The translations under genes and the position numbers were made by a program. From NCBI RefSeq assembly GCF_000336575.1, contig NZ_AOPO01000003.1, positions 1 through 64,000 on the forward strand: a DNA stretch of 64,000 nt, given 5' to 3'. The stretch's first letter is position 1. Each line of letters starts with the position of its first letter. Origin of the DNA: Vreelandella titanicae BH1 (GTDB lineage: Bacteria; Pseudomonadota; Gammaproteobacteria; Pseudomonadales; Halomonadaceae). Shown here one piece after another: positions 19,636 to 30,110 of this stretch. The notes below the pieces were generated by a model. It was not told where the DNA came from. It was given only the letters and a program-made list of their open reading frames with translations, and did no database searches.

Positions 19636-20793
19636 ATGTGGACCAAGATTGTTCATAACGCCCGCGTACTCAGCGCATTACAGCAGTGTATTGTGTTAGC
19701 CGTTGTTGCTGTTGCTTTCTATGTGCTGATCACTAATGCCAGTGCGAATATTGATGCTTTAGGCATCGCCTCGGGATTCGGTTTTCTTCAAGAGCGGGCT
19801 GGCTATGCGATTAGCTTCCAACTGATTGACTATAGCCCGAATGATACCTATTTGCGTGCTTATGCAGTAGGGCTTCTCAACACATTACTTGTTTCAGTAT
19901 TGAGTATTGTTTTCGCGACGATTATTGGTGTCTTCCTTGGTGTATGCCGCGTTTCTGAAAATTGGCTGCTTGGGCGTCTTAGCCACCTAGCAGTTGAGTT
20001 CCTCAGAAACGTGCCACTCATTGTGCATTTGATTTGGTGGTACGGGCTTATGCTGGCCCTCCCTAATGTTCGCCAAGCGATCTCTTTTCAGGATGGTGCC
20101 TTTCTTAGCAACCGTGGGTTGACCGTTGCATGGGCATCCGATGGTTCTTTAGTCGGCTGGGGAGTCGTGTCTATCATTGGAGGCGCTGTCCTCGGTTACG
20201 CACTGATTGCACGTTATCGAGCAGGTTTACAATGGAAGGGATTTGGCCCTCCAGTGTGGCCCGCGATATTGGCCGGTGCCGTCGTAGTTCCGATACTCGT
20301 ATACCTCTTTACTGGTAGTTCCTGGCAATGGGATGTGCCGGTTTCGCGAGGTTTTGGCTTTGCAGGTGGGGTCAACTTACCACCCGAGCTACTGGCTCTT
20401 TGGTTAGCGCTATCCTTTTATAGCGCGAGCTATATTGCCGAGATCGTGCGGGGCTCGATTCAGTCTGTTTCACGCGGCCAGTACGAAGCAGCCCGCGCCT
20501 TAGGCTTCTCTGAAATGCCTACCATGCTGCGTCTGATCGTGCCCCAAGCAATTTACCCGATGGTTCCCCAAGTCACCAGCACCTACCTCAATATCATTAA
20601 GAATTCTTCTTTGGGCGTGGTCGTAGGCTACATGGAGTTAGTGTCTGCCACGGGAGGCACAACACTTAACCAGACTGGCCAGGCGATCGAATGCATTGCC
20701 TTAGTGATGGCTACCTACTGCGCTATTAGCCTCATTACATCGCTGCTGATGAATATTTACAACTACCGCATCAGCCTGCGCACCCACAGTTAA
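19636..20793 (+). CDS. aapQ: General L-amino-acid ABC transporter permease AapQ
   Basis: A 385-residue inner-membrane permease of the HisM/Gln type, long as in AapQ/BztB because of an extra N-terminal region. FLRNVPLIVHLIWWYG is the family signature after the early helices, and the EAA loop is QYEAARALGFSEMPTMLRLIVPQA. The 131 bases after aapJ show no clear terminator. Confidence 0.92.
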   Translation: MWTKIVHNARVLSALQQCIVLAVVAVAFYVLITNASANIDALGIASGFGFLQERAGYAISFQLIDYSPNDTYLRAYAVGLLNTLLVSVLSIVFATIIGVFLGVCRVSENWLLGRLSHLAVEFLRNVPLIVHLIWWYGLMLALPNVRQAISFQDGAFLSNRGLTVAWASDGSLVGWGVVSIIGGAVLGYALIARYRAGLQWKGFGPPVWPAILAGAVVVPILVYLFTGSSWQWDVPVSRGFGFAGGVNLPPELLALWLALSFYSASYIAEIVRGSIQSVSRGQYEAARALGFSEMPTMLRLIVPQAIYPMVPQVTSTYLNIIKNSSLGVVVGYMELVSATGGTTLNQTGQAIECIALVMATYCAISLITSLLMNIYNYRISLRTHS

Positions 20794-20802
20794 GGAGCGA
20801 TG

Positions 20803-21903
20803 ATGACCGTATCAGCTACACAAAGTCATAGCGGTGTACAAGTACCACCTCACCATCCTTTGGGGCATCAAGTGACTCGATGGATCAAGACGCAACTCTT
20901 CCCTACTCCATTTCAGTCTTGTTTGAGCCTGATCACATTGGTGCTATTGGTATGGTTCACTCCGCTCGCACTGGATTGGTTGCTGTTCTCCGCTACCTTT
21001 GTTGGCGACAGCAAGGCCGATTGTATCGGTGGCGGAGCCTGCTGGCTACCAGTGACACAACGTATCGAGCTGTTTGTCTATGGGTTTTATCCTGATACTG
21101 AAATTTGGCGCGTCAATATCGCGTTCGGTCTAGCAGCGGCAATTTTGCCTTTGCTGTATATCAAGCAAATTGATCGCCGCTGGGTGTTGGGATACCTAAT
21201 CGTTCTTCCGTTTTTGATGTGGTGGCTTCTAAAGGGTGGTGTTGGCCTGCCCGAGGTCTCCTCAACGAAGTTTGCAGGGATTCTGGTTACCGTATTTCTT
21301 GGCGTAATCGGCATGCTATTCGCTCTGCCGATGGGGGTTCTGCTTGCCCTCGGTCGACGCTCTAATAAGCCGGTGATCAAACTACTTTCAGTACTTTATA
21401 TCGAGCTCGTGCGCTCGGTACCGGTGATCACGCTGCTGTTTATGGCGTCGCTCATGATCCAACTGCTATTTCCCGAAGGGATGACCATCGACATTTTCCT
21501 GCGCGTGCTGATCGTGTTAATTATGTTCACTGCGGCCTATATGGCAGAAACCATTCGTGGCGGCCTGCAGGGCATGCCAAGTGGGCAATATGAAGCCGCA
21601 AAAGCCCTGGGTTTTTCCTATTGGAAAACGATGGGGCTGATCATTCTGCCGCAGGTCTTACGTAACACCATACCTCCATTGCTTACCCAGTTCATTGGTC
21701 TCTTCAAAGAAACCACCCTCGTCGTGGTGGTCGGCGTGCTTGATGTCGTCGGTATCGCGATGAGTACCACAGCAGCTCCTGAATGGCTCGGACTCGAGCA
21801 TGAGGTCTACCTCTTCCTAGCCTTATTCTTTTTTACGATCTGCTTCACGTTGTCTCGCTACGCGCGACATTTGGAAAAACAAATGGAAAAGAGTCGCTCA
21901 TGA
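20803..21903 (+). CDS. aapM: General L-amino-acid ABC transporter permease AapM
   Basis: The second permease of the importer, 366 residues. Two adjacent ATGs exist (20800 and 20803); the second is better spaced from [24 protein letters not shown] and the EAA loop [22 protein letters not shown] are visible. It overlaps aapP by four bases. Confidence 0.92.
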   Translation: MTVSATQSHSGVQVPPHHPLGHQVTRWIKTQLFPTPFQSCLSLITLVLLVWFTPLALDWLLFSATFVGDSKADCIGGGACWLPVTQRIELFVYGFYPDTEIWRVNIAFGLAAAILPLLYIKQIDRRWVLGYLIVLPFLMWWLLKGGVGLPEVSSTKFAGILVTVFLGVIGMLFALPMGVLLALGRRSNKPVIKLLSVLYIELVRSVPVITLLFMASLMIQLLFPEGMTIDIFLRVLIVLIMFTAAYMAETIRGGLQGMPSGQYEAAKALGFSYWKTMGLIILPQVLRNTIPPLLTQFIGLFKETTLVVVVGVLDVVGIAMSTTAAPEWLGLEHEVYLFLALFFFTICFTLSRYARHLEKQMEKSRS

Positions 21904-22694
21904 GTACTGCATCTCAATTCAGCAGCACAGTATCAGCTAACCACGACACTACTGCGATTAGCATCGACAATCTCAACAAGTGGTATGGCGACTTCCACGC
22001 GCTAAAAAACATCTCTCTCAAGGTAACTAGTGGCGAGCGTATTGTGGTTTGTGGGCCGTCGGGGTCTGGAAAATCAACGTTGATTCGCTGCATCAATCAG
22101 TTGGAACGGCATCAACAAGGGTCACTGACCGTGCTAGGAGAAACGCTGGATGAAAACCGTAAGCGCCTGCAACGGATCCGGCGCAACGTCGGGATGTGTT
22201 TTCAGCATTTCAATCTTTTTCCCCACTTGAGCGTACTCAAGAATTGTACGCTGCCTCAAACTGCGAATTTGAGGGTTTCCCAGGCGGAGGCGATTGAGTA
22301 TGCGCTGTCTCTTCTGGATCGCGTTCAGATGCGAGAGCACGCCAATAAATATCCTGGCCAACTCTCAGGTGGCCAGCAGCAGCGTATCGCTATAGCTCGA
22401 GCATTGTGTATGCGGCCAAAAATAATGCTCTTTGACGAACCTACTTCGGCACTAGATCCCGAAATGATTGCTGAAGTACTGGAGGTAATGGTGGATCTTG
22501 CCAATGATGGCATGACCATGCTGTGCGTCACTCATGAAATGGGGTTCGCGCGGCGCGTTGCTGACCGTGTTGTCTTTATGGATCAGGGCGAAATCGTTGA
22601 AGAAGCTCCACCGCAGCAGTTCTTTGATACCCCTCAGTCCGCCCGTACCAAGCGATTCCTTACACAGATTCTCGACCATGGAGTAACTGCATGA
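21900..22694 (+). CDS. aapP: General L-amino-acid ABC transporter ATPase AapP
   Basis: The 264-residue ATPase of the importer. Walker [10 protein letters not shown] lies at residues 52-60; [15 protein letters not shown] carries the Q-loop; the signature is LSGGQQQR and Walker B is [14 protein letters not shown]; the H-loop is [15 protein letters not shown]. It overlaps the asparaginase gene by four bases. Confidence 0.94.
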   Translation: MSTASQFSSTVSANHDTTAISIDNLNKWYGDFHALKNISLKVTSGERIVVCGPSGSGKSTLIRCINQLERHQQGSLTVLGETLDENRKRLQRIRRNVGMCFQHFNLFPHLSVLKNCTLPQTANLRVSQAEAIEYALSLLDRVQMREHANKYPGQLSGGQQQRIAIARALCMRPKIMLFDEPTSALDPEMIAEVLEVMVDLANDGMTMLCVTHEMGFARRVADRVVFMDQGEIVEEAPPQQFFDTPQSARTKRFLTQILDHGVTA

Positions 22695-23686
22695 ATAAGC
22701 CCCCTATCGCTATTGCGATTCACGGTGGCGCCGGTGTGCTAACCCCCGGGTTGTTGTCGCCTCAGGATGAGGACGCGATTCATGAGGCCTTGCGCCAAGC
22801 TATTGATGTTGGCCACCGGATACTAGCAGCAGGTGGCACCAGTCTGGATGCAGTTGAGGCCTGTGTCGTGTCGCTAGAAGAGTGTTCCTGGTTCAACGCA
22901 GGCAAAGGTGCTGTGTTCACTGCGGACGGCATTCATGAAATGGATGCTGCTATAATGAACGGAGCTGATCGGAGTGCAGGTGCCATTGCGGGTGCTCATT
23001 ATGTCCGTAATCCGATCCGTGGAGCTCGTGCTGTTATGGAGCACAGTGATCATGTCATGTTGGCTGGAGAAGGCGCCGATCGTTTCTTGCGTGAACAGAA
23101 TCAGCCTCAAGTAGCCAATGATTGGTTTGATACCGAGCTACGCCGTCGTCAATGGCAGGGCAACCGCTCTAGCTCAACAGCCCCCAGTCTCGAACCAAGC
23201 CACGCTGATCACCATATTGAAGAAACTGCGGTAAATGATAACTCGGGACATAAATTTGGCACCGTAGGGGCTGTTGCTCTTGATAGCCATGGTCATGTCG
23301 CAGCCGCCACATCGACCGGCGGCATCACTAATAAACGTTACTCACGTATAGGTGACACGCCGATTATTGGCGCGGGCACTTGGGCAGACGACCGTAGTGC
23401 AGCGATATCGGCGACAGGGCACGGTGAATACTTCATGCGTGCTGTAGTAGGGCATGACATAGCCGCCCGCATGCGCTTTGCTGGCCGCGATCTTCAGAGG
23501 GCCTGTGACGAAGTCGTCCATCAGGAGCTAAAAACGTTAGGAGGACAGGGTGGCGTTATCGCCGTGTCACCGAATGGAAAAACCCAGTTGAGCTTCAATA
23601 CACCTGGCATGTATCGGGCGTGGAGGGATGATTACGGTCAGCTTCACACTGCGATTTATGCAGAAGACGACCGAGTGCATGGTTAA
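22691..23686 (+). CDS. Isoaspartyl peptidase / L-asparaginase (Ntn-hydrolase, plant type)
   Basis: A 331-residue precursor of the IaaA family, which cleaves itself before a threonine to give alpha and beta subunits. The cleavage site is visible as [13 protein letters not shown] with nucleophile T191. The alpha part starts [31 protein letters not shown] is the conserved beta-subunit segment. It hydrolyses isoaspartyl dipeptides and asparagine. Coupling to aapP suggests breakdown of imported Asn or isoAsp compounds to aspartate. The linker before the cleavage site is long and unconserved, as usual. Confidence 0.9.
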   Translation: MNKPPIAIAIHGGAGVLTPGLLSPQDEDAIHEALRQAIDVGHRILAAGGTSLDAVEACVVSLEECSWFNAGKGAVFTADGIHEMDAAIMNGADRSAGAIAGAHYVRNPIRGARAVMEHSDHVMLAGEGADRFLREQNQPQVANDWFDTELRRRQWQGNRSSSTAPSLEPSHADHHIEETAVNDNSGHKFGTVGAVALDSHGHVAAATSTGGITNKRYSRIGDTPIIGAGTWADDRSAAISATGHGEYFMRAVVGHDIAARMRFAGRDLQRACDEVVHQELKTLGGQGGVIAVSPNGKTQLSFNTPGMYRAWRDDYGQLHTAIYAEDDRVHG

Positions 23687-23700
23687 TCAGGTATGAAGGA

Positions 23701-23735
23701 AAAAAGATAATGGGAAGCCAAAGGCTTCCCATTAT
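23701..23735 (-). terminator. Perfect 13-bp hairpin, terminator between converging units
   Basis: ATAATGGGAAGCC, loop AAA, GGCTTCCCATTAT. Read on the minus strand it is followed by a C and six T, so it is an intrinsic terminator for transcription coming from the aminotransferase operon. On the plus strand it would also fold just after the asparaginase gene. Confidence 0.65.
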
Positions 23736-23823
23736 GGTTCCTATAACCCGGAACTCAATCAATAAGTGAAGCACCTGCGGTGTTGGGTACTTAGTCCTTT
23801 GCCCAGCAACGAGGGACACTGGT

Positions 23824-23926
23824 CTAAACGATTATTCGAGCTTCAAAACCCTCTGGACTGATCATTCCGATTACACTATGCAGCCGCTGCTTGTTGTAGT
23901 CGATCTCCTTTTCTTCGGTGGTTTGT
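23824..23926 (-). pseudogene. C-terminal remnant of an IS3-family transposase
   Basis: Translated on the minus strand, the stretch ends EIDYNKQRLHSVIGMISPEG and a few more residues before a stop, which matches the C-terminal YN-x-R-x-HS-x-L-x-SP-x-xFE segment of IS3-group OrfB. The catalytic DDE region is absent. It lies in the otherwise gene-free stretch 23687-23994 between two converging units. Confidence 0.6.
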
Positions 23927-23994
23927 CATGCAGCTATACTTTGCTTTAAGAAATTCTGGTTAGCAATCTGCTCGCTTATAATTTACCCATTGAA

Positions 23995-25104
23995 TCAGGC
24001 GTGTTCTTTAATAGCCTGTTCGAGAGCGGCTAATCTCCCCGGCTCCAGCGCTGCTTGTACCGCCGTAATACGTATTACATTGGCCAGCTCTGGGTGCGCC
24101 AAACGAGCGACCAAAACGCCTTCAGCGAGCAGTTGCTGATGTACCTCGGCGGCGAGTTCCGCGCTAGGTAAGCGAATGCCGATAAAGTTGGTGGCGCTGG
24201 GGAGTACGTCGGCACCGAGTGAGCGAAAGTGCTCTGCCAACTGCTCACGGCGGGCTTTTACATCGGCGACGTGTTGGTGAACCTCGTCAGGGTGGTCGAG
24301 TACCACTTCCGCAGCGGCCAGGGTCAATGACGATACCGCGTAGTGAATGCGCACCTTCATCATCATCGCCAGCACGTCAGGGTCGGCGATGGCGTAGCCA
24401 ATGCGTAGACCCGCCAGGCCATGAGCCTTGGAAAGCGTGCGTAGGCGAATCACTCCCGGTATTGCTTTGGCAGCGAACTCGCTGCCCGCGTCATCACGAA
24501 AATCCCCATAGGCTTCATCCAGCAGCAGCCAGCAGGTGTCGGGCAGCTCCTCGCGCAGTTTGAGAATGGCGCTGTCGCTATGTAAGTGGCCGCTGGGGTT
24601 ATCCGGGTTGGCCAGATACACCAGTCGTGCGTTTTCCTGATGGGCAGCGGCGGCCAGAGCTTCCAGGTCGGGGGCCAGCACGCCGGGCGCTTCATAATAG
24701 CTGGGCTCTACCAGGTTACAGCCCTGGCCTTTGGCAAAATAACCCAAGGTGGGGTAAGTGCCTGCGGTGCTCACCACGGTTTCACCCGGTTCGCAGGTGG
24801 TGCGCAGGGCCAGGGCAATCAAACTATCGGCACCGGCATCTACCAGCAGGGTTTCAAGCGCCATACCCTGTTGTTCGCTAATACGTTTGCGAACACCCAG
24901 CGCCTCGGCGTCGCCGTAGCAGTAAACGTGTTCGACCAGCGCATCGCCAAAGTGATCGCGCAGGGCGCGGTGAGGCATATCCAGGCCTTCGTTAGAGCCC
25001 AGCCGATGGGGGATTACCTTGCCAAGTCGGCGTTCTAGCACCTTAATGCCCGGAAATGGATTAGCAGGGCCTTCACTCAGTAAGTGGTTGGGGTAGCGGG
25101 GCAT
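23995..25104 (-). CDS. Fold-type I PLP aminotransferase (HisC/CobC-like)
   Basis: A 369-residue class I/II aminotransferase. Its N-terminus (FPGIKVLERRLGKVIPHRLGSNE) and CYGDAEALGVRKRIS resemble histidinol-phosphate aminotransferase relatives. NPDNPSG binds PLP, LLLDEAYGDF carries the conserved aspartate, and the PLP lysine lies in RTLSKAHGLAGLRIGY. It sits downstream of the FAD oxidoreductase and Dpp genes, away from any his operon, so it is probably a catabolic enzyme acting on the imported compound. Confidence 0.85.
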   Translation of the reverse strand: MPRYPNHLLSEGPANPFPGIKVLERRLGKVIPHRLGSNEGLDMPHRALRDHFGDALVEHVYCYGDAEALGVRKRISEQQGMALETLLVDAGADSLIALALRTTCEPGETVVSTAGTYPTLGYFAKGQGCNLVEPSYYEAPGVLAPDLEALAAAAHQENARLVYLANPDNPSGHLHSDSAILKLREELPDTCWLLLDEAYGDFRDDAGSEFAAKAIPGVIRLRTLSKAHGLAGLRIGYAIADPDVLAMMMKVRIHYAVSSLTLAAAEVVLDHPDEVHQHVADVKARREQLAEHFRSLGADVLPSATNFIGIRLPSAELAAEVHQQLLAEGVLVARLAHPELANVIRITAVQAALEPGRLAALEQAIKEHA

Positions 25105-25126
25105 GTTGATATCCTAAAAACAATTA

Positions 25127-26509
25127 TTAACTCAATATTTTACCGCGATTGAGAAGGCGATGTGGGTCTAGCGCCTGCTTGAGCGTATGCATCAATTCAA
25201 TCTCGGCGCTGGAGCGGCAAGTGGCGAGCCAGGGGCGCTTCTCCAGGCCAATGCCATGCTCGGCGGAAACTGAGCCGCCCAGCGTTGCCAGCGGCTGGTA
25301 AACCATGGCTTCAACCTCTCGCCGCACTTCGATCTCAGCGCTCCCCACGCTAACGGAAATATGAAGGTTGCCATCGCCGAGATGACCAAATACCACCAGT
25401 TTCGCCTCTGCCCAGCGCTGGGTTAGCTGTGCTTCCAAGGCATTGGTGTAGCGCTGCATATCGGCAATCGGCAGGCTGACGTCGAAGGTGAGTACCGGCG
25501 CCAAGCCTTTGACCAGCCCCTCGATATCTTCACGAATCGCCCATAGTCCATCGCGTTGGGTAGTCGACTGCGCGATCACCGCATCGACAATCAGCTCGCT
25601 CTCTAACGCACTTTCTAATGCTTCGCTGAACTGAGTGGCATTGCGCTCGGTGTCGCTGCCCAGGGAATCAATGATCACATAAAACGGATGTTCAGTGGCA
25701 ATCGGCGGAGTGTGGCGGCCCAGGGTTTCAGTGAGCAGCCGGTAGTGGTTTTGCCACATCACCTCAAAAGCGCCGAGGCCTCCGCCAAGCGCTTTGCCCA
25801 TATGGCTGAGCAGCCCGGTAAGTGCCTCAAACGAGGGGCAGGCCACCATCGCCGTTTGCTCGCTTGGGGTAGGTGGCTGCAGGCGCAGCACTGCGCGGGT
25901 CACAATCCCCAGGGTGCCTTCGCTACCGATAAACAGCTGCTTTAAATCGAAACCGGCGTTGTTTTTCAGCATGTGGTTCATGGAGCTGACCACCCGACCA
26001 TCGGCCATCACCGCCTCCAGGCCGAGCACTTGCTGGCGCATCATGCCGTAGCGAATGACCCGAACACCCCCGGCGTTGGTGGCGATATTGCCGCCAATGG
26101 TGCAACTGCCCCGGGCGCCCAGATCCAGCGGAAATTGCAGCCCGACCTCTTTAGCGGCTTCCTGAACCCGTTGCAGTGGTGCCCCGGCCTGAACACTAAG
26201 CGTACCGCCTACCTGGTCTATCTCTTCAATCGCGGTCATCCGCTCTAGCGATATCACCAGCTCATCTGGGCTCGCCTCAGCGCCGTGTACCAAGCCTGTT
26301 AGGCCACCGTGGGTCACCACCGGCTGCTGCACCTGATGGCAAGCGCGCATCACCGCGGCGACTTGTTCGGTATCCGCCGGGCGTACAATAGCGCCTGCCT
26401 GGCAGGGCGCGCCGGTCATCCAATCGACACTGCGGCTAATAACATCGTCGCCCGTTAATACGTGGGTCGGGCCGACAATGGCGCGCAGAGCCTCCAGGGT
26501 TATGTGCAT
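25127..26509 (-). CDS. FAD-binding oxidoreductase (GlcD / D-2-hydroxyacid dehydrogenase type)
   Basis: A 460-residue VAO-family flavoprotein. The PCMH FAD-binding domain has QPVVTHGGLTGLVHGAE and DLGARGSCTIGGNIATNAGG; the C-terminal FAD-oxidase domain has VFGHLGDGNLHISV and AEHGIGLEKRPWL, ending near NRGKIL. Members oxidise D-lactate, glycolate, D-2-hydroxyglutarate and similar acids. Next to an aminotransferase it would suit oxidation of a 2-hydroxy acid to the 2-keto acid that is then aminated, or the reverse logic in catabolism. AAGGA precedes the start. Confidence 0.88.
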   Translation of the reverse strand: MHITLEALRAIVGPTHVLTGDDVISRSVDWMTGAPCQAGAIVRPADTEQVAAVMRACHQVQQPVVTHGGLTGLVHGAEASPDELVISLERMTAIEEIDQVGGTLSVQAGAPLQRVQEAAKEVGLQFPLDLGARGSCTIGGNIATNAGGVRVIRYGMMRQQVLGLEAVMADGRVVSSMNHMLKNNAGFDLKQLFIGSEGTLGIVTRAVLRLQPPTPSEQTAMVACPSFEALTGLLSHMGKALGGGLGAFEVMWQNHYRLLTETLGRHTPPIATEHPFYVIIDSLGSDTERNATQFSEALESALESELIVDAVIAQSTTQRDGLWAIREDIEGLVKGLAPVLTFDVSLPIADMQRYTNALEAQLTQRWAEAKLVVFGHLGDGNLHISVSVGSAEIEVRREVEAMVYQPLATLGGSVSAEHGIGLEKRPWLATCRSSAEIELMHTLKQALDPHRLLNRGKILS

Positions 26510-26573
26510 GTGTGTTCCTTAACGTGTCTTGTCCATTCGGTAAACTAGCTTTTGAAAAACCTGCTTTGCAAAC

Positions 26574-28214
26574 TTATGCGGTTGCCGCCACGGGCGCTTC
26601 GCGGCCGGGAATTGCCTTGAGCAGGTCTTGGGTATACGCCTCTTTTGGGGCGAGGAAAATCTGCTCGGCGCTGCCTTGCTCGACAATTCGGCCATGCTGC
26701 ATCACCACGATGCGGTCGCAGATATGCGCGGCGACGCGTAGGTCGTGGGTAATGAACAGCAGCGAAAGCGAGAGGCGCTGTTTCAGCTCTTCCAACAGTT
26801 CCAGCACTTGGGCCTGAATCGAGACATCCAGCGCCGAGACGGCCTCGTCCGCCACAATCAGCTCGGGGTTGAGCGCCAGCGCACGGGCAATGCCGATGCG
26901 CTGGCGTTGGCCGCCAGAAAATTCGTGGGGGAAGCGCTCCACGGCGCTGGCGCCCAAGCCCACCATGTCGAGCAGTTCGCCGGCCTGTTTAAGCGCCGCG
27001 GCTTTGGGTGTGCCGTTGGCAATCGGCCCCTGGGCTATCGCCATGCCCACTTTGGTGCGTGGGTTGAGCGAGGCGTAGGGATCTTGGAAGATCATCTGCA
27101 CCCGGTGGCGTTCCCGGCGCAGCGCATCGCCTTTGAGCTGGGAAAGGTTCACGCCATCCAGAAGCAGCTCGCCGCTGTCCGGGTGCTCCAAGCGCACCAC
27201 GCAGCGCCCGAGGGTGGACTTGCCGGAACCGGATTCGCCTACGATGCCCACCGTTTCACCCCGCGCCAAGGTGAGCGATACATCTTCTAGGGCACGCACT
27301 TCGCGGGAAGGTTTAAGGAATCCGCCCCGGGAGCGAAAGATCTTATTGAGCTGCTTGATCTCCAGCAGCGGGGCGACTTGGCTGGTTTCACGGTGGGGCG
27401 GCACCGCATTGCTGGGAATCGCGGCAATCAGCGCTTGGGTATAAGCGTCTTGAGGGTTCTCAAGCACCGGCTTGACGTCCCCCAGTTCGACAATCTTGCC
27501 GTGGCGCATGACGCAGACGCGGTTGGCGATTTCGGCCACCACGCCAAAGTCGTGGGTGATAAACATCACCGACATGCCGCGCCGCTGCTGAAGGTCGCGA
27601 ATAAGCTCAAGGATCTGCGCTTGGGTCGTCACATCCAGCGCCGTGGTGGGCTCATCGGCAATGAGTAGAATGGGCTCCAACGCCAGCGCCATGGCGATCA
27701 TGACCCGCTGGCGCTGGCCGCCGGAAAGCTCAAACGGGTAGGCGCGAATGGCCTTCTCCGGCTGTGGAATGCCCACTTCGATCAACAGCTCCAGGGCGCG
27801 GGCTTGGCGTTCTTTGGGGGTGAACTGGCCATGGGCCTCGAACACTTCAGCAATTTGCGCGCCTACCCGCATCAGTGGGTTTAGGGCGGTCATTGGCTCC
27901 TGGAAGATCATGCCGATTTTTAGCCCGCGCAGGGCGCGGTGCTGCTTTTCCGACAGGGCAAGTAAATCCTGCCCTTCAAAGAGTATCTCACCATGGGTGG
28001 CGTTCACGCCCTTGGGCAGCAGCCCCATCACAGCGTTGGCGGCCATCGATTTACCGGAGCCGGACTCACCCACTACGCACATGATTTCGCCGCGCTTCAC
28101 CTCGTAGCTAACGTCCTCCACCGCCAGGGCGCGATCCGCTCCTTTGGGGAGCGAAATGTTGAGGTCGCGAATGCTGAGGACGGTGTCAGCCGATTGATTC
28201 TCTGTAATAGGCAT
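26574..28214 (-). CDS. Dipeptide-type ABC transporter, fused ATPases (DppD-DppF)
   Basis: A 546-residue protein with two complete ABC domains in one chain, equivalent to DppD plus DppF. The first domain has [23 protein letters not shown] and [13 protein letters not shown]. The second has [33 protein letters not shown] and [13 protein letters not shown], where the Walker B is followed by A rather than P. It energises the importer formed with the two permeases encoded directly before it. Confidence 0.93.
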   Translation of the reverse strand: MPITENQSADTVLSIRDLNISLPKGADRALAVEDVSYEVKRGEIMCVVGESGSGKSMAANAVMGLLPKGVNATHGEILFEGQDLLALSEKQHRALRGLKIGMIFQEPMTALNPLMRVGAQIAEVFEAHGQFTPKERQARALELLIEVGIPQPEKAIRAYPFELSGGQRQRVMIAMALALEPILLIADEPTTALDVTTQAQILELIRDLQQRRGMSVMFITHDFGVVAEIANRVCVMRHGKIVELGDVKPVLENPQDAYTQALIAAIPSNAVPPHRETSQVAPLLEIKQLNKIFRSRGGFLKPSREVRALEDVSLTLARGETVGIVGESGSGKSTLGRCVVRLEHPDSGELLLDGVNLSQLKGDALRRERHRVQMIFQDPYASLNPRTKVGMAIAQGPIANGTPKAAALKQAGELLDMVGLGASAVERFPHEFSGGQRQRIGIARALALNPELIVADEAVSALDVSIQAQVLELLEELKQRLSLSLLFITHDLRVAAHICDRIVVMQHGRIVEQGSAEQIFLAPKEAYTQDLLKAIPGREAPVAATA

Positions 28215-28223
28215 ATAAAGTCC

Positions 28224-29057
28224 TTAGCGCTCACGTGATAGTTTGGGGTTCAAAGCGTCGTCTAACCCTTCACCCACCAGATTTAGCGCCAGTACGGTGA
28301 GCAGAATCGCCACGCCAGGGAAGAAGCTCAGCCACCATGCCTGGCGAATCACCGTGCGCGCAGCGCCGATCATATAGCCCCAGGACATAACGTTCGGGTC
28401 GCCCAGGCCGAGAAAAGACAGCGCCGACTCCAGCAAAATCGCGGTGGCCACCATTAGCGAGGCCAGCACGATAATCGGCGACAGCGTATTGGGCAGAATC
28501 TGACGCAGAATAATCGTGGTGTTGGACTGGCCGACCAGGCGCGCGGCTTCGACATACTCGCGGTTGCGCAGCGACATAAATTCAGCGCGCACTAAACGGG
28601 CCACCGGCGGCCAACTGACAATCGCAATCGCCAACACAATCGAGGTGATGCTGGGCTGCATAATCGCCACCAGTACAATCGCCAGCGCGAAGTTGGGAAT
28701 GGTCTGGAAGAACTCGGTAAAGCGCATCAGTACGTCATCAATGATTCCACCGTAGTAGCCCGCAATGGCCCCCAAGGGAACGCCAATCAGCAGCGCCACG
28801 CTGGTGGATACCAGCCCAATCAACAGCGATACCCAGGCGCCATGCATTAAGCCTGAGGCCACGTTGCGGCCCATGGTGTCGGTGCCAAGCGGAAAGCCAT
28901 CTTGCGAGAGCGGCGGCAAAAAGGGCCGCTGCACCATGCGCCAGGGCGATTCAGGAAACAGCAACGGTGCCAGTATCGCCATGGCGATAATCAGCAGCAG
29001 GATGATCAGGCCGACGAGGGCGCCACGGTTTTGCGCGAAGCGTGCGAAAAAGCTCAT
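28224..29057 (-). CDS. Dipeptide-type ABC transporter permease DppC
   Basis: A 277-residue permease with six helices. The N-terminal FAQNRGALVGLIILLLI and GTDTMGRNVASGLMHGAWVSL are typical of DppC/OppC, and EYVEAARLVGQSNTTIILRQILPN is the EAA loop. It overlaps dppB by four bases (ATGA). Confidence 0.92.
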   Translation of the reverse strand: MSFFARFAQNRGALVGLIILLLIIAMAILAPLLFPESPWRMVQRPFLPPLSQDGFPLGTDTMGRNVASGLMHGAWVSLLIGLVSTSVALLIGVPLGAIAGYYGGIIDDVLMRFTEFFQTIPNFALAIVLVAIMQPSITSIVLAIAIVSWPPVARLVRAEFMSLRNREYVEAARLVGQSNTTIILRQILPNTLSPIIVLASLMVATAILLESALSFLGLGDPNVMSWGYMIGAARTVIRQAWWLSFFPGVAILLTVLALNLVGEGLDDALNPKLSRER

Positions 29058-30034
29058 GCGGCCCCCTTCTTGATGCGTGGATCAGCCAGGCTGTAGACCA
29101 AATCGGTAATGATATTGAAGACGATGACCAAGGCCGCCGAGAAGAAGAAAATCCCCAGCAGCAGGTTGTAGTCGCGCTGCTGTAGCGCTTCGAACATCAG
29201 CCGCCCGATGCCGGGCCAGGCAAACACGGTTTCGGTCAGGATCGCCCCGCCGACCATCTGCCCCGCCTGCAGGCCCGCTAACGTGATGATCGGCAGCAGG
29301 GCGTTACGCAACACATGGCGGCGCTGGATAATGCTGGGCTTCAAGCCTTTGGCGCGGGCGGTTTTGACGTAATCCTGCTGAGCGGCATCCAACATCGAAG
29401 TGCGCGTCATGCGGGTGTAAATCGCCATAAAAAATAGCGCTAAGGTGGTCGCTGGTAGTACCAAGTGCTTGACAACATCGAGCACCAGCGCAAATCCCGT
29501 ATGGCCTGCCCCCACGGTATAGAGGCCGTAGGCGGGCAGCCAGCCCAGGTAGACGGAAAACACCATCACCGACATCAGTGCGACCCAGAACAGCGGCGTG
29601 GCGTAGAACACCAGCGCCAGCGCCATGATCAGTGATCCAGAGGGTTTCTTGACTCGTGCCGCGGCCATGGAGCCCGCCACGATGCCCAGCACCAACGAGA
29701 GCACGAAGGCAGTGCCAGTCAGCAATAGGGTGGCAGGTAAGCGATCCATAATCAGATCAAATACAGGGACGCCCAGCCGGTAGGAGTAACCGAAGTCGAG
29801 CATGGCGATACCTGATATATAGCGCCACAGCTGCACATACATCGGCTGGTCGAGCCCAAAGCGCTCGCGCAGTTGGTTGAGAAACTCCTGATCCGCGGCA
29901 CCCGCTTCACCGGCCAGAATGGCGGCCGGGTCACCGGGGGCCAGCTGAATCAGCAGAAAGTTAAAAATAACGATTAAAAACAGCACAATCACGGCTTTAA
30001 ACAGCCGCATCAGAATGAGGCGCGCGTAAACCAT
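29054..30034 (-). CDS. Dipeptide-type ABC transporter permease DppB
   Basis: A 326-residue permease. The ATG at 30034, with AGGAAA before it, is preferred over the upstream TTG at 30061. APGDPAAILAGEAG after helix 1, DYVKTARAKGLKPSIIQRRHVLRNA as the EAA loop and ETVFAWPGIGRLMFEAL near the end are conserved in DppB. Confidence 0.92.
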   Translation of the reverse strand: MVYARLILMRLFKAVIVLFLIVIFNFLLIQLAPGDPAAILAGEAGAADQEFLNQLRERFGLDQPMYVQLWRYISGIAMLDFGYSYRLGVPVFDLIMDRLPATLLLTGTAFVLSLVLGIVAGSMAAARVKKPSGSLIMALALVFYATPLFWVALMSVMVFSVYLGWLPAYGLYTVGAGHTGFALVLDVVKHLVLPATTLALFFMAIYTRMTRTSMLDAAQQDYVKTARAKGLKPSIIQRRHVLRNALLPIITLAGLQAGQMVGGAILTETVFAWPGIGRLMFEALQQRDYNLLLGIFFFSAALVIVFNIITDLVYSLADPRIKKGAA

Positions 30035-30070
30035 AAGTCGTTTCCTGACGAATACCTTCAAGACATAGCT

Positions 30071-30101
30071 TAAAAACCCAGGTAGCTCGCGCTACCTGGG
30101 T
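30071..30101 (-). terminator. Intrinsic terminator between substrate-binding protein and permease genes
   Basis: ACCCAGGTAGC, loop of four, GCTACCTGGGT: a perfect 11-bp stem 9 bases after the binding-protein stop. On the minus strand it is followed by a run of five T. Partial termination here would give more binding protein than permease, a common arrangement in ABC importer operons. Confidence 0.8.
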
Positions 30102-30110
30102 GGCTTGGGT

